From the NCBI RefSeq assembly GCF_026212465.1, contig NC_080056.1:13152318-13216317 (forward strand): a stretch of 64,000 nt of DNA, given 5' to 3'. Below, piece after piece: positions 21,301 to 32,416 of the stretch; the first letter of the stretch is position 1; every line of letters begins with the position of its first letter. The translations under genes were made by a program, and so were the position numbers. A model generated the notes under the pieces. That model had not been told where the DNA came from. It saw only the letters and a program-made list of their open reading frames with translations, and did not search any database. The DNA comes from Amaranthus tricolor (lineage: Eukaryota; Streptophyta; Magnoliopsida; Caryophyllales; Amaranthaceae).

Positions 21301-24300
21301 TTCCCAGAAACCCTGGATTCAAACAGGAACAATACAAGAAAATATTCTTTTTGGGTCTGCCATGGATGAACAGAGGTACCAAGCAACTTTTAATAGATGT
21401 TCATTGGTAAAGGACCTCGAACTCCTTCCTTATGGGGATATGACTGAAATAGGGGAAAGAGGAGTTAATCTAAGTGGTGGACAGAAGCAACGAATTCAAC
21501 TTGCACGTGCATTATACCAAGATGCTGATATTTATCTTCTGGATGATCCATTCAGTGCTGTTGATGCACACACAGCAACTAGCCTTTTCAATGTAATTCT
21601 CAAACCTTAACTATGAAATTCTTTATTTCCTCAATCACTTGAGTAAAAATGGCTTTTTATATTGTAATAGGAATATGTTATGGAAGCTCTTGTTGAGAAG
21701 ACGGTCTTGCTTGTGACACATCAAATTGATTTTCTTCCTGCATTTCAATATTGCTTAGTGAGTGTATCATTGCTAAGAGACTCAATACTATGAATCAGTA
21801 AAGTTGTCTTTTAATTTATGCATATGATCCCTGCAATCATAAATGAACACATTTCTTCTTGTTTTGCAGCTAATGTCAGATGGAAAAGTCCTTTCTGGTC
21901 CATATGAGGCATTATTAGCGTCAAGTAAGGAGTTTTTAGACCTTATAAATGCACATAAAGAGACGGCTGGTAGTGAAGCAATGGCTGTAGTCAGTACATC
22001 TAAAAGACATACATATGCTACAAATGAGATTAAGAAAGTACATGTGGAGGAAAAGCATCAATCATGGAAAGGGAATCAGTTGATAAAACAAGAAGAAAGA
22101 GAAGTTGGAGATATTGGGTTTAAGCCATACTTAATATACCTGAATCAGAACAAAGGATGTATCTATTTCTCTATTCTTGCTCTTTCTCATCTTTCCTTTG
22201 TTGTAGGCCTGATATTACAGAATACTTGGATGGCCTCCGGTGTTGATAATCCTCGTGTTAGTGAATCAGAACTAATTGTCGTATACCTCATAATTGGACT
22301 TTGTGCAACAATTTGTTTACTCATAAGATCTGTTGCAGTGGTTAGATTAGGAATGGAATCATCGAAATCTTTGTTTGGTCAACTACTAAACTCCTTATTT
22401 CGAGCTCCAATGTCGTTTTATGACTCTACTCCTATCGGAAGGATACTCAGTCGGGTAAGTATAATAGCTATGTGGATCTACACAAGTTGTCTGATAACAT
22501 TGAAGTAACTCTTCCACTTTCTTTGGACACTGCAGATGTCTTCTGATTTAAGCATTGTTGACCTTGATATCCCCTTCAGCATTCAAACAGCCTTTGGTGC
22601 TACTACCATAACATGCGCTAATTTTGGAGTGTTGACTGTAATTATCTGGCAGGTCTTGTTCGTCACAATACCAGTGATTTACATGGCAATACGACTGCAA
22701 GTAAGTTTTTGGAGGATATCGCACAATCGAAACTATAATTGTCATTCGTAGAGGGAATCTCTGATGTATGAAAATTTATTGAGAAGTTTAACTAATCTAT
22801 GAAACATGTGCACAGAGATACTATTTTGTTACTGCCAAAGAGCTGATGAGAATTAATGGAACAACCAAGTCTAAGGTAGCAAACCATTTTGCTGAATCTT
22901 CAGCTGGAGCCATGACAATTCGAGCTTTTCAAGAGGAAGATCGCTTTTTTGCTGAGAATATAAAATTAATTGATTCAAATGCAGGCCCATTCTTTCATAA
23001 CTTTGCAGCCAATGAATGGCTCATTCAGAGGATTGAGACCCTCAGTGCGACTGTTCTAGCAGCAGCTGCACTGTGCATGGTTTTCCTTCCTCCTGGTACA
23101 TTTAGCTCAGGTGAGTAATTCTCTTCCTTTACTCTTTAGCACTCTTTTTCGGGTTAACTGGGTGCATATTTTCTATAATGTGGTTGACTGAAAAGTATCT
23201 TTATGCACTAATGTCATACAGAGCTAATGCAACCGATATTGCAGGCTTCATTGGTATGGCACTATCATACGGTCTTGGGTTAAATTTGGGTATGGTTTTT
23301 ACAATTCAGAATCAGTGCACATTGGCCAATCATATAATATCTGTAGAGAGGCTTGATCAATACATGGATATACCTAGTGAAGCTCCAGAAGTCATCGAAA
23401 ATAGTCGCCCTCCTCAATATTGGCCCGCCGTAGGTAAAGTGGAGATCCTCAATTTGCAGGTAATACTTTCTACGTTTGTATAAACATTCGAGATACTGGA
23501 AGGTTGAAAAGTTAACAGCTTCATGCTAAAAACAGATAAGATATAGACCAGAGACACCACTAGTTCTTCAAGGAATCAGCTGCACGTTTGAAGGAGGAGA
23601 TAAAATAGGTATAGTTGGTAGAACAGGTAGTGGGAAGAGTACCCTAATAGGGGCATTGTTTCGCTTAGTGGAGCCAGTAGAAGGGATGATTATAGTTGAT
23701 GGAATTGATATATCTTCAATAGGACTTCACGATCTAAGGTCACGTCTTGGGATTATCCCTCAAGATCCTACACTCTTCAATGGAACAATACGATTCAACT
23801 TGGACCCTTTACATCAGCATAATGATGAAGAAATTTGGAAGGTACAACTTCCCTTTTATTACATATAGGACTCAACATATAATGCAATTCTTGTGCCTTT
23901 TTTTCCTAACTAATGCGAAACTACTAATGTTTTTGTGTTCTATGGGAAGGTACTCATCAAATGTCAACTTAAAGAAACTATTGAGGAGAAAAACAATGGG
24001 CTAGATTCCCTAGGCAAGTGTCTATGCTTCCAAAGTACATCTAAATACTTAACATTAGTATGATAATAAACACTTTTACCTTCAGTTGAGGAAGATGGAT
24101 CAAATTGGAGCATGGGGCAACGACAATTGTTCTGTCTTGGGCGCGCTTTACTGAGGAGAAGCAGGGTGCTAGTGCTTGATGAAGCTACCACATCCATTGA
24201 TAATGCAACTGACATGATCCTTCAGAAAACAATAAGAACCGAATTTATCGAATCCACTGTGATCACTGTAGCCCACAGGATCCCAACTGTGATGGAATGC

Positions 24301-24577
24301 ACAAAAGTTCTTGTAATTAGTGACGGTTAGTCATCTCTCCGACAAGTTTAGATCAGTTCAATCATCTCTATCTTGATTAAGTTAAAACACCAAAGGAAAA
24401 ATACGATAAGACTCATTCAGCATGATGAGAACTAAACAATTGACTTCTAACTATGCTGCAGGAAAACTAATGGAGTATGATGAACCCATGAAGCTAATGA
24501 AGAACGAAGTTTCACTATATGGCCAACTTGTAAAGGAATATTGGTCTCACTTCCATTCTGCTCATCAATCACATTGA
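18365..24577 (+). CDS. ABCC (MRP-type) full transporter 1, ABCC10-like
   Basis: The predicted product is a 1481-aa ATP-driven exporter of conjugated organic anions; plant ABCC proteins mostly act at the tonoplast. Exons: 18365-20416, 21272-21592, 21671-21757, 21870-22454, 22536-22700, 22816-23110, 23245-23459, 23536-23841, 23950-24013, 24086-24325, 24462-24577; phases agree throughout. The order is TMD0 (five spans in the first ~200 aa), TMD1, NBD1 (Walker [10 protein letters not shown] 661-669, signature LSGGQ 751-755, Walker B IYLLDD near 771-776), TMD2, NBD2 (Walker [10 protein letters not shown] 1268-1276, then SMGQRQ and [12 protein letters not shown] in exon 10). Intron 9 starts with GC (GCAAGT). 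The start is the ATG giving [10 protein letters not shown], which aligns with both paralogues; the longer upstream frame crosses a likely splice acceptor. Intron 1 (855 bp) is much longer than in the paralogues. The substrate is unknown. Confidence 0.93.
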
Positions 24578-24901
24578 ACAAAACACGCAAAGAAGCTACA
24601 AAGTTACAATGGATAAACATCCCTCATCTACTCTTCTAGCCGGAATTGAAAATCAACGCTTATCCTTGTTCTACTTCCTTTTAACACACAACTCACTTGC
24701 CTATTTACTTATGTGTGTCCTTTGTACATCTATGCTTTTTATTAGGAAGAAAATATCTCTTCGCATCAACTATTAATGACAATGTATTATTCTTCAATAG
24801 TGTCCAACTTCTTATAGCTGTATTAGTACATTAAATTTCTCCTAGACTTCAAATGTGAATGAGTCATCACACTAGAGCATTTCTATATGATAACACAAAT
24901 T

Positions 24902-24942
24902 CTTGTATGAGACTGTCTCACCGTGAGACAGTCTCATGCAAG
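24902..24942. repeat. Near-perfect 41-bp palindrome
   Basis: CTTGTATGAGACTGTCTCAC at 24902-24921 pairs with 24923-24942, with one mismatch and a single-base centre. Related GAGACAGTCT pieces occur near 27862. It lies about 325 bp after the ABCC stop. Such GAGAC palindromes are probably ends of small inverted-repeat transposons; a role in RNA 3' end formation is only a possibility. Confidence 0.7.
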
Positions 24943-25153
24943 ACTGGCCGATATGATAATTAGTACTTCATAAGAAACATGGAACGTGGAACGTAAACCC
25001 ATTATGCAATCTTGTAATGTTTGTCCCAAATCTCCAGCGAGACTGTCCCAAACTACTCAAGGTGTTGTCCATTTGGGCATACCTTTTAAAATATGTTGTA
25101 AAAGGTTATCGGGCCTCCATTTTGTTGTTTATTTAGAGTAATGTAGGACAAAT

Positions 25154-25456
25154 ATTTCAAGTCATGAATATTTTTGCAAAGTATTGCATCAGGAATGGTT
25201 AATTAATATTCATTTAGGAGATGTGATAAAAGTAATGAAGGGATGTGATACTTCATTTGTATTGTTTTAAAGTGTTACTTTCAAAAATTTCAATTCATGA
25301 ATAGTTTTGCAAAGTATTGCATCAGGAACGGTTAGTTAAATATTTATTTAGGAGATGTAATAAAGTAATGAAGGGAAGTGATACTTCATTATATTGTTTT
25401 AAAGTGTTACTTTAACAAGATGTAATGAAGCGATGTGATACTTCATTGTATTGTTT
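25154..25456. repeat. 133-bp tandem repeat, two copies plus a partial third
   Basis: Units begin with ATTTCAA at 25154 and 25287. They share GCAAAGTATTGCATCAGGAA and TAATGAAGGGA...GTGATACTTCATT. A shorter third copy of the last part is at about 25419-25456. There is no coding content. Confidence 0.75.
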
Positions 25457-25779
25457 CTTATCTTTAAATAAGAGACATTAGGCCTCACTTGTAAGTATAT
25501 TTTTCAGAATTTATATTCATATTTTCTGAATTTTCCCTCTCTTCTTTACATGTTTATGTTCTTAGAATCTTGCAAACTCTATTTTTATACTTCTGAAAGT
25601 ACTTCTCATAAAAAGACACACTTGTTCTTTCAAATTTCTACATTATATAGTGCTTATATTATAGTACAAACCGTTGTATATCTATAGCGTATTGTTAAAG
25701 TTTAACCTAAGCACCATTGTAGGCGAAATGCGCTATAAGTTTAAGACCAGAATCCAAACTACCATAGTACACTTAAGAC

Positions 25780-26688
25780 TTATCAAAATTAACTTTTAGA
25801 CCAGAAAAATTAACACAAAACTGATCAATACAATTTTTCATAATTCCAACAAAAATAGGATCACCATGACAAAAAATCAAAAAACAAAAACATAAGGGTT
25901 GGCCTCCAAATGTTCTATGATGAAACCTTGAAACCTTTATTGAGAGAAGCATGCTTTATACATCTGTTCAAATGTTCTATGATGATAAGGAAGAGAAGAG
26001 GAAACATGGGGTCACCCTGCCTTAGTTCTTTCTTGCCTTAAAAGCTATCCACAATCCTCCCATTAAATTCAATTTACAGTGATAATAGATAACACGTGAG
26101 CATGATGATTCTCACCAAATGTTGAGGGAAACAAAGACCAGGAAGCAACTCTGCAAGAAAGTGCCAGCTCACAGTGTCATAAGCTTTAGCTAAGTCTAAC
26201 TTCATAAGGCATTTGGAGTTGCATTCTTCCTCTTATAACCCCTAAGAAGATCATGAGCAATGATTACATTATTCACTAAGGATCTCCTCCCTTTTATTAA
26301 GGCAACCTGATTATCATCAATAATCTCCTCTAAATCCAATTGAAGCTTTTTACAAATGAGTTGGATAATGACTTTATAGAGCCCACCGCAACAAACAATG
26401 GGGCGGTAATGGCTAGCATTTGTAGGATTATCATTCTTAGAGATGAGAGTGAGAATATTTTTAGAAAAGTCAAATGTGATGATGCCATTCTTAAAGAAGT
26501 TGGGGATAACAAGAATAACATAATTGCGCACCGCTGACCAGGCTTTTTTGAAGAACTCAAAGCTATACCCATCAAAGCAAGGGCTTTGTGAGAAGGGATA
26601 TACCACAATGCTTCTTTGATCTCATCACCAGAGAAATAACGGATCGTTCTGGTTTGGGTGCATGGGTCAACAAGGGGACTAGACATTA
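25780..26688 (-). pseudogene. LINE reverse transcriptase fragment
   Basis: On the minus strand, pieces of a plant L1-type RT follow in order but in different frames. DEIKEALWYIP lies near 26620, SFEFFKKAWSAV near 26550, then NPTNASHYRPIVCCG near 26410, IIDDNQVALIKGR near 26300, IIAHDLLRGYKRKNATP near 26230, and LRQGDPMFPLLF near 26020. ORF1, endonuclease and the 3' tail are missing, so this is a 5'-truncated, internally eroded relic. Confidence 0.85.
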
Positions 26689-26699
26689 GGATTTCAACA

Positions 26700-28200
26700 C
26701 TATTTAACTTTGATATATTACTACACTTGATACATGGTTTGATACATTACTACACTTTGACACATGGTCAATAAAAATCAACTCACGCCATCCTAACTTC
26801 ATGTATGAGAACAATACCACAAAATTCTAACACTTCATAAATTACACGAAAAATGCCATTTTTTAACAAAATATACATAAATCAAAATAAGAACAAACGT
26901 ATAATATAAATGTGAAAAATTGTATAAATCAAAATTAACAATTACATACATAATTAAAATCACATTCAAATATAAAATAATAAAACAACATTCATTTAAC
27001 CCTAAAACCTTAATTAATCAAAATATCAAAACTAAATAAATCTTGGTATTAATAGAAAGTACCTTGTGAATCTAGAATCTAGATGAATAATAGTTGCAAT
27101 GTGACCTACACTGAAGTAAGAAAGACAAAATTAGTACACATAGCTATTTTTTTAGCAAAAAATGTAAAAGTAAACACAAAAAACACAATTAATGGCGTTT
27201 TATAAGGGAAGAGGGAGGAAGGAATAAAAATGGGGATAATGGAAGTTTGAAAGGATGATAAATTGAAATGGGAACTACTTGAATGAAGCTAGCTTGAAAA
27301 CGACAGAAAAACTTGAAGAAACAATGAAAATTCCGGATGAAACCGGAAGACAAGGAAAACTTGGTTGAAACTTGAAAAAGGAGTGAGCTTAAAGAGAAGA
27401 ATGAAGCTTGAAGAAGAAGAAGAACAAACTTTGGGAGGAGAAGAAGACAATGAAGAAGAGAGCAATTTTTGGGATGAAACTGTATCGTGAAAATGCTTGA
27501 AAATTTTTTCAACTGATCACTAGTGTAGAACCTATTGGTTGCAAATGATTATTGAAGGTTTAAATGTCAAGGAAATGGCTTTGTATTTATAGGGGAGAAT
27601 AAATAGTGAATGAAATTATGAATTTCTCTTTATTATTTTTTCTTTAAAATTGGCAACATTACTTGTGATTTATTAAATGTTTTTTAATTTCAAAATTCTT
27701 AATTGAGACGAACATCATCTTTATGACTCTATTAGGTTGACCATTGTATACTTACTAACTTAAAATGATCAATACTGTTTTGAGAATCTCCAAAAAGATT
27801 TTGTTATATAATTGTATTAGTTGGGGCATTTAGAACACATGTGCGACACCTTTGACAGTGAGACAGTCTTATACATTAATTTTTGTGTATTACCTTAAAA
27901 TGACTACTTGCGTTTTTAAATTGATTATTTTTTTACAGTATTAAAATGATTACTTATAACCTTAAAATATCACATACAATCTTTAAATGATCAACAAGAT
28001 AATTAAGCTAATTACACGGGCCTGTCTCAAACATTATGATAGTCTCAAACAAAGCGAGTTGTTTTTAATTTTATATCTGCATTATCACTTCCATTATTAC
28101 TATTTCATCTAAATTAATTTTATAATTTGTGTTCAAAATAATTTATTAAAATTGAAATTAATTTTTAACATAGTTTGTGATGCTTGCTTATTTAAGATTG
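26700..28200. other. AT-rich intergenic DNA, nothing supported
   Basis: No gene with recognisable similarity. A 107-aa minus-strand frame at 27512-27189 is rich in F, L and S and looks incidental. Fragments with GAGACAGTCT near 27862 and GCCTGTCTCAAAC near 28020 resemble worn ends of a small inverted-repeat element. Confidence 0.4.
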
Positions 28201-28202
28201 AA

Positions 28203-28468
28203 GGGGCTTTTGGTAAATAGCTAATACCTATTAGTTTGTAGCTGATTACATTATCTAAGTTGACCAGCTGATTTTATTGACTCATTTGATAAGCTGATTT
28301 TGGACCCGTTGCTATAAGCAACTTGTTCAAAAACAATTTATCCATGATAATAAGTTATTTTGACCATTTAATTTACCAAAGACTAGCTTGGATTGTTTGA
28401 CCATCCAATACTTTATTTGTATCAAAACAAGCTAAAATTGTTTAATAAACTATTAATCCAAAAACCCC
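28203..28468. mobile_element. Possible MITE
   Basis: GGGGCTTTTGG at 28203 and CCAAAAACCCC at 28458 form approximate inverted ends about 266 bp apart, with GCTAATA/AGCTGATT-type words inside. No clear target duplication was seen, so the call is weak. Confidence 0.35.
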
Positions 28469-29780
28469 AAAATAGTATTAAAATAATGTTTTTTTTTAAC
28501 ATCATATATGTAGTATTTTTAAAATGAAAGATGAATTAATTAAATATTAACATGCTACTAATAATTATTTGAAAATTAATAATCAATAATTTACAATTCA
28601 TTTTCATTGTTTTTTAAAATAATTAAAAACAATAAAATTAAAAAATATGCATCCCATGGGATTACCCAGTATGAAAAAAATATAAATATTAATCATTGAA
28701 TGAGGCAAAAATAAAAACATTCCAACATAGATAAGTGAGAAGTTCTGTGAAAATGAACATATATAATCGTATGTGTATATTCATTTTATGAAACTACTCA
28801 TTATTGCTGTGATTATTATAAGGCATAAAAAATACTTACATTGCAAAACAATTAATCCAGGTTAACTCTTGGTGCTCTCCCCCTTTATTTAGGCCCCTTT
28901 ACTTTAACATTTTTAGAACGTGTTCCTTCGGGTGAACGGGTCGGTTTCGGACGGGTATCATTCGATTCGATTGAATTTCAAATTGGTTATTTTTGGGATA
29001 CGTGTTACGACTGGTCACACTCGAGTCGGGTCATTTAGTCACGGTTCGGTTGAAGATCAGTTATTCGAGCTATCGGGTTAATTTGCATCGGTTCAGTGTC
29101 GAGTGAAGTTCGAGTCAAGTGTCAATCGGTCTCGAATTGTCATCGGTTAATAATTGGTTCGGTTTTATCGGGTACAGATCAGATCCAGGTATTTTTTTCA
29201 AGTAGAATTCGGCTACGAGTTACTAATTACTATTAATCGAGTCAATGGCACATTAAGTTGCTAATATTTTTTAATTAATGACAAGATTTTCTTTACTTAA
29301 GGGAAATAGTTAAAATGAAAATCAATCAATGATTATTATTTTGTTACATTTACTTGTTTGACTGTAAACTAATATTAATTACCTATCATTTTTCATCTAA
29401 TTTGATTAAAAATAGTTTAATAAACATTGACCATCAATTATCAAATTTAAATATATGAAACCATGTATTTTTGAAATTTAATTTATGAAATATCTCAATT
29501 TATTACATTAATTAATAAGATGATTGACTATGAGTTGATCATACTTCTATGTTAAAACTCGGTTCAGATTTACAGTAGTTTGATTAAAAATTATTTCGGA
29601 TTAAGTTAGTTTTAGCCGGATTGAATTCGGTTTCGAGCATGATTCGGGTCAGATATGACTCAGTTCAATCACTTTTAGGTTTACATAATCTCAGTTAACG
29701 GTTATATGTCGGTTATAAAAATCGGTCATAGTTCGGGTACAGTTTTCCCATTTTCGATTGTCAATCGGTTCGGGTGCAAC

Positions 29781-31420
29781 TGTTGTCATATAGAGCATAT
29801 AATGGTCATAAAAAATGATAATTAATTAAATCAAATAAATTAATTAATTTATTAATAAAGTTAAATATCCCAATATTGCAAAATTGTTGTTTTGTGCAAA
29901 AGTATTTTTGCAGATCGCGAAAAGACTCGCAGATCGCAAGATTTTAAGACAAAGTTTCTGTTTTGGAAATTGCTCAGGTCGTGGCCCACAACTTTCGTGC
30001 TGGTTTTTGAAATGTTCGTTTTATTCGGTTTTGTTAGTTATGTAATAATTACCTACGAATAATATGATTATATTAACTGAATGATTGGGATGGATTGATT
30101 TAATATCGACATTGATTCGTGAATCGATGTTGCGGTTCATAAAGTGACATATTATTTCATGAATGGTTGTATGGTTTTTTATTTTCTTACATGAGATATA
30201 TTACAATAAAGATGTATTACAAATATGTGTTACAAGATAAATCTACACTATTTGTAATCCTTTGTATATGACTTTGAACTCTTGTTGAATCACCAAGGAG
30301 ACGATGAAGATATGGTTGCGACAGTCAAATAAGTCGCTCAGAAACTTGATATGAATAGAAGACGTTCGTGCACTTTCTTATTATGATATTTCTCCCACAA
30401 AGGTGCTTGGGATGATAAAATGAAATTCACAATGAGATACAATCTACACAACAAAATCCTAGCACAAGGAAATTGCAATAGTAAAATACAAACTTTGTGA
30501 TGAATTAAGAACTTTGATGATATTGAGAGTTAATTACTCTCTCAATATTATCTCATGAAAGGAAGAACAAGAATAAGAGTATTCTTAAGAGAGAAATCAT
30601 AAATGATATGAAATTGAGATTGAATGTCTTTTGGCATGCAACCTCTATTTATAGAGCTATGCATCAAATAATACCTCCTTTTGAAACAAAAGGGTTTCAC
30701 CAAGTAAAGCTTATGAATCAAAGTAATGTTTCACCAAGCAAAGCTTACGAACCAAAATAATATTTCACCAAGCAAAGCTTATGAATCAAAGTAATGTTTC
30801 ACCAAGCAAAGCTTATGAATCAAAGTAATAATTCATCAAACAAAACTTATGAATCAAAGTAATGATTCATCAAATTCTTTGAAACATTTAATTGGACTTA
30901 TAATATATTTATTTTAGTCCCACTACTATACTAAGTATGTAGTATATACAAATCTAGGTCTATATACTCTAAATGTTCAACAAGATATACATGAAATATA
31001 CATTTAATTTCTGAATTTCTCATCTTCTCTAGGACTTTACATAGAGAACTTGCAATCCTCGATTGTAAATTTCTGTTTCTTCTTCCATTTAAGTTTTCTC
31101 ATGTCGTTCTAATTTCCTTGTGCTAGGAATTTAGTGAAATTCTTTGTATCTCAAAACATATTTGCAGTATACATTCCCAAGCACCGTAGTAGGAAGGAAA
31201 TGATGTTTTAGGAAGAGAGTTTCGCCTAGAATTTATATCAAGTCACATGCAAAATCTTCTTGTTACTATGTTCAATATATGGTGATTTCCGATGATGAAG
31301 TATACATTTGGTCTATGTTACGCAAAGGTTTGAACTTGTCATATGTTTTTGTAACCTACTAAATTTACATAACTTTATTTTATAAGTTTAATTATTAATT
31401 TAAAGTCACAATATACAACA
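29781..31420 (-). mobile_element. LTR-like insertion (1.64 kb), probable solo LTR
   Basis: It starts TGTTGTCATAT and ends ATATACAACA, so the ends are TG...CA inside a short inverted repeat. Flanks are GCAAC (29776-29780) and ACAAC (31421-31425), a 4 of 5 match. It interrupts the CGGTTCGGGT repeat, whose two halves are continuous in the homologue near 16470. A CTATAAATAG-like box on the minus strand lies near 30640-30650, which suggests minus orientation. No coding sequence is present. Confidence 0.55.
30695..30864. repeat. 34-bp tandem repeat, five units
   Basis: Five successive 34-bp units start at 30695, 30729, 30763, 30797 and 30831. They share TTTCACCAAGCAAAGCTTATG followed by AATCAAAGTAATG, with the last unit most diverged. 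They lie within the LTR-like insertion; there are no spacers, so this is a simple satellite-like array. Confidence 0.85.
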
Positions 31421-31532
31421 ACAACTTCGGTTCGGGTAATGTCGGTTCAGTAAGCCTTTAAAAAAAACGCATTTTCGGTCAAATAACTTTTAGTTTCGAG
31501 TCGAATCACATTTAAACAACTCTAATTTTGAG

Positions 31533-32416
31533 ACCTAAAAACAAGTAATTAAAGTAAATCAAATATAATATAAACTAATATCAACTAAAATTTGATATCC
31601 CTTAATTTAAATGGCCTTGTGTTACCGGCATCTTGCACATACCCAATACACTACGAAAGAGTATGTGTATTCTCCTCAAAATGACAAAAATCTCACAAGC
31701 AGGAAGCCTTAATTTAAATCTGGAATTGAGTTCTTATGCTAATTAAGGTAATAAGCTATCAAATTCATGAACTCCTATTTGTGATGCATGTTGTATTTTA
31801 GTTGAGTTTTCTCAATTTTTTTGAACAATTCAAAAACTTTTTGTGGTAGAAATAGCTGAGAGAGCAAAACAAGCCTGTGCTTCGGGCACATTTAAAAATA
31901 TTAGAAAGACAAAGATGGCCTACCCAAACCTCAGAACCCCATAATCAATATTTTGTCTGGAACCTTTTTAAGTCTTAGCACCAATCCTGCTCTTCCAATA
32001 ACATTTTTTGTGGCTGAATTTAATATGGATTTTTGATTTTTCAAACTACTCTTATAAGTAGATAGTGATTTTTCTTTGATGAGATCTCTTATTTGAATCT
32101 TCAACATTTATATATGATATTATTCTATAGTGTGTTACATGAGCTATGATTTTTTTTATCTATGATATTTTTTAATTGTATAGTACTATGTGATTATCAT
32201 TAAGTACACATTTATGTTTCTGTTGACTTTTTCTATCTACATTACCCTGATATACAGTAATCAACCACAAAAAACTTCACTATGTTTTGCAAAATTTAAT
32301 TTATACTAACAAAAAAGGTATTCTCTTTTAAATTTTAAGCAGTTATTTTTACAAATGTGATTTTTATTACATTGTATCATTCCTATATGATGAGTAGTAT
32401 CTCTATATTGATGCAG
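31533..32416. other. Upstream region of the second ABCC gene
   Basis: AT-rich, with no supported gene. GATGCAG immediately before 32417 fits a splice acceptor, in line with a 5'UTR intron as proposed for the other two genes. Confidence 0.4.

Larger units (their letters stand above)
28914..31524. mobile_element. Degraded hAT-like repeat, split by an LTR
   Basis: The outer parts (28914-29780 and 31426-31524) are rich in CGGTTCGGGT words. They align in order with 16300-16590 inside the other non-autonomous hAT element, including TTATATGTCGGTTATAAAA and the terminal AACAACTCTA (there GAACAGCTCTA). Left end TAGAACGTGTTC and right end AACAACTCTA are roughly inverted. I could not find a convincing 8-bp duplication. 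Confidence 0.45.

Noticed and set aside
27189..27512. 107-aa minus-strand frame as a gene
   Set aside because: Low-complexity F/L/S composition, no recognisable domain, start and context unsupported.
30695..30864. CRISPR-like array
   Set aside because: The 34-bp units follow each other without spacers in plant DNA; it is a simple tandem repeat.
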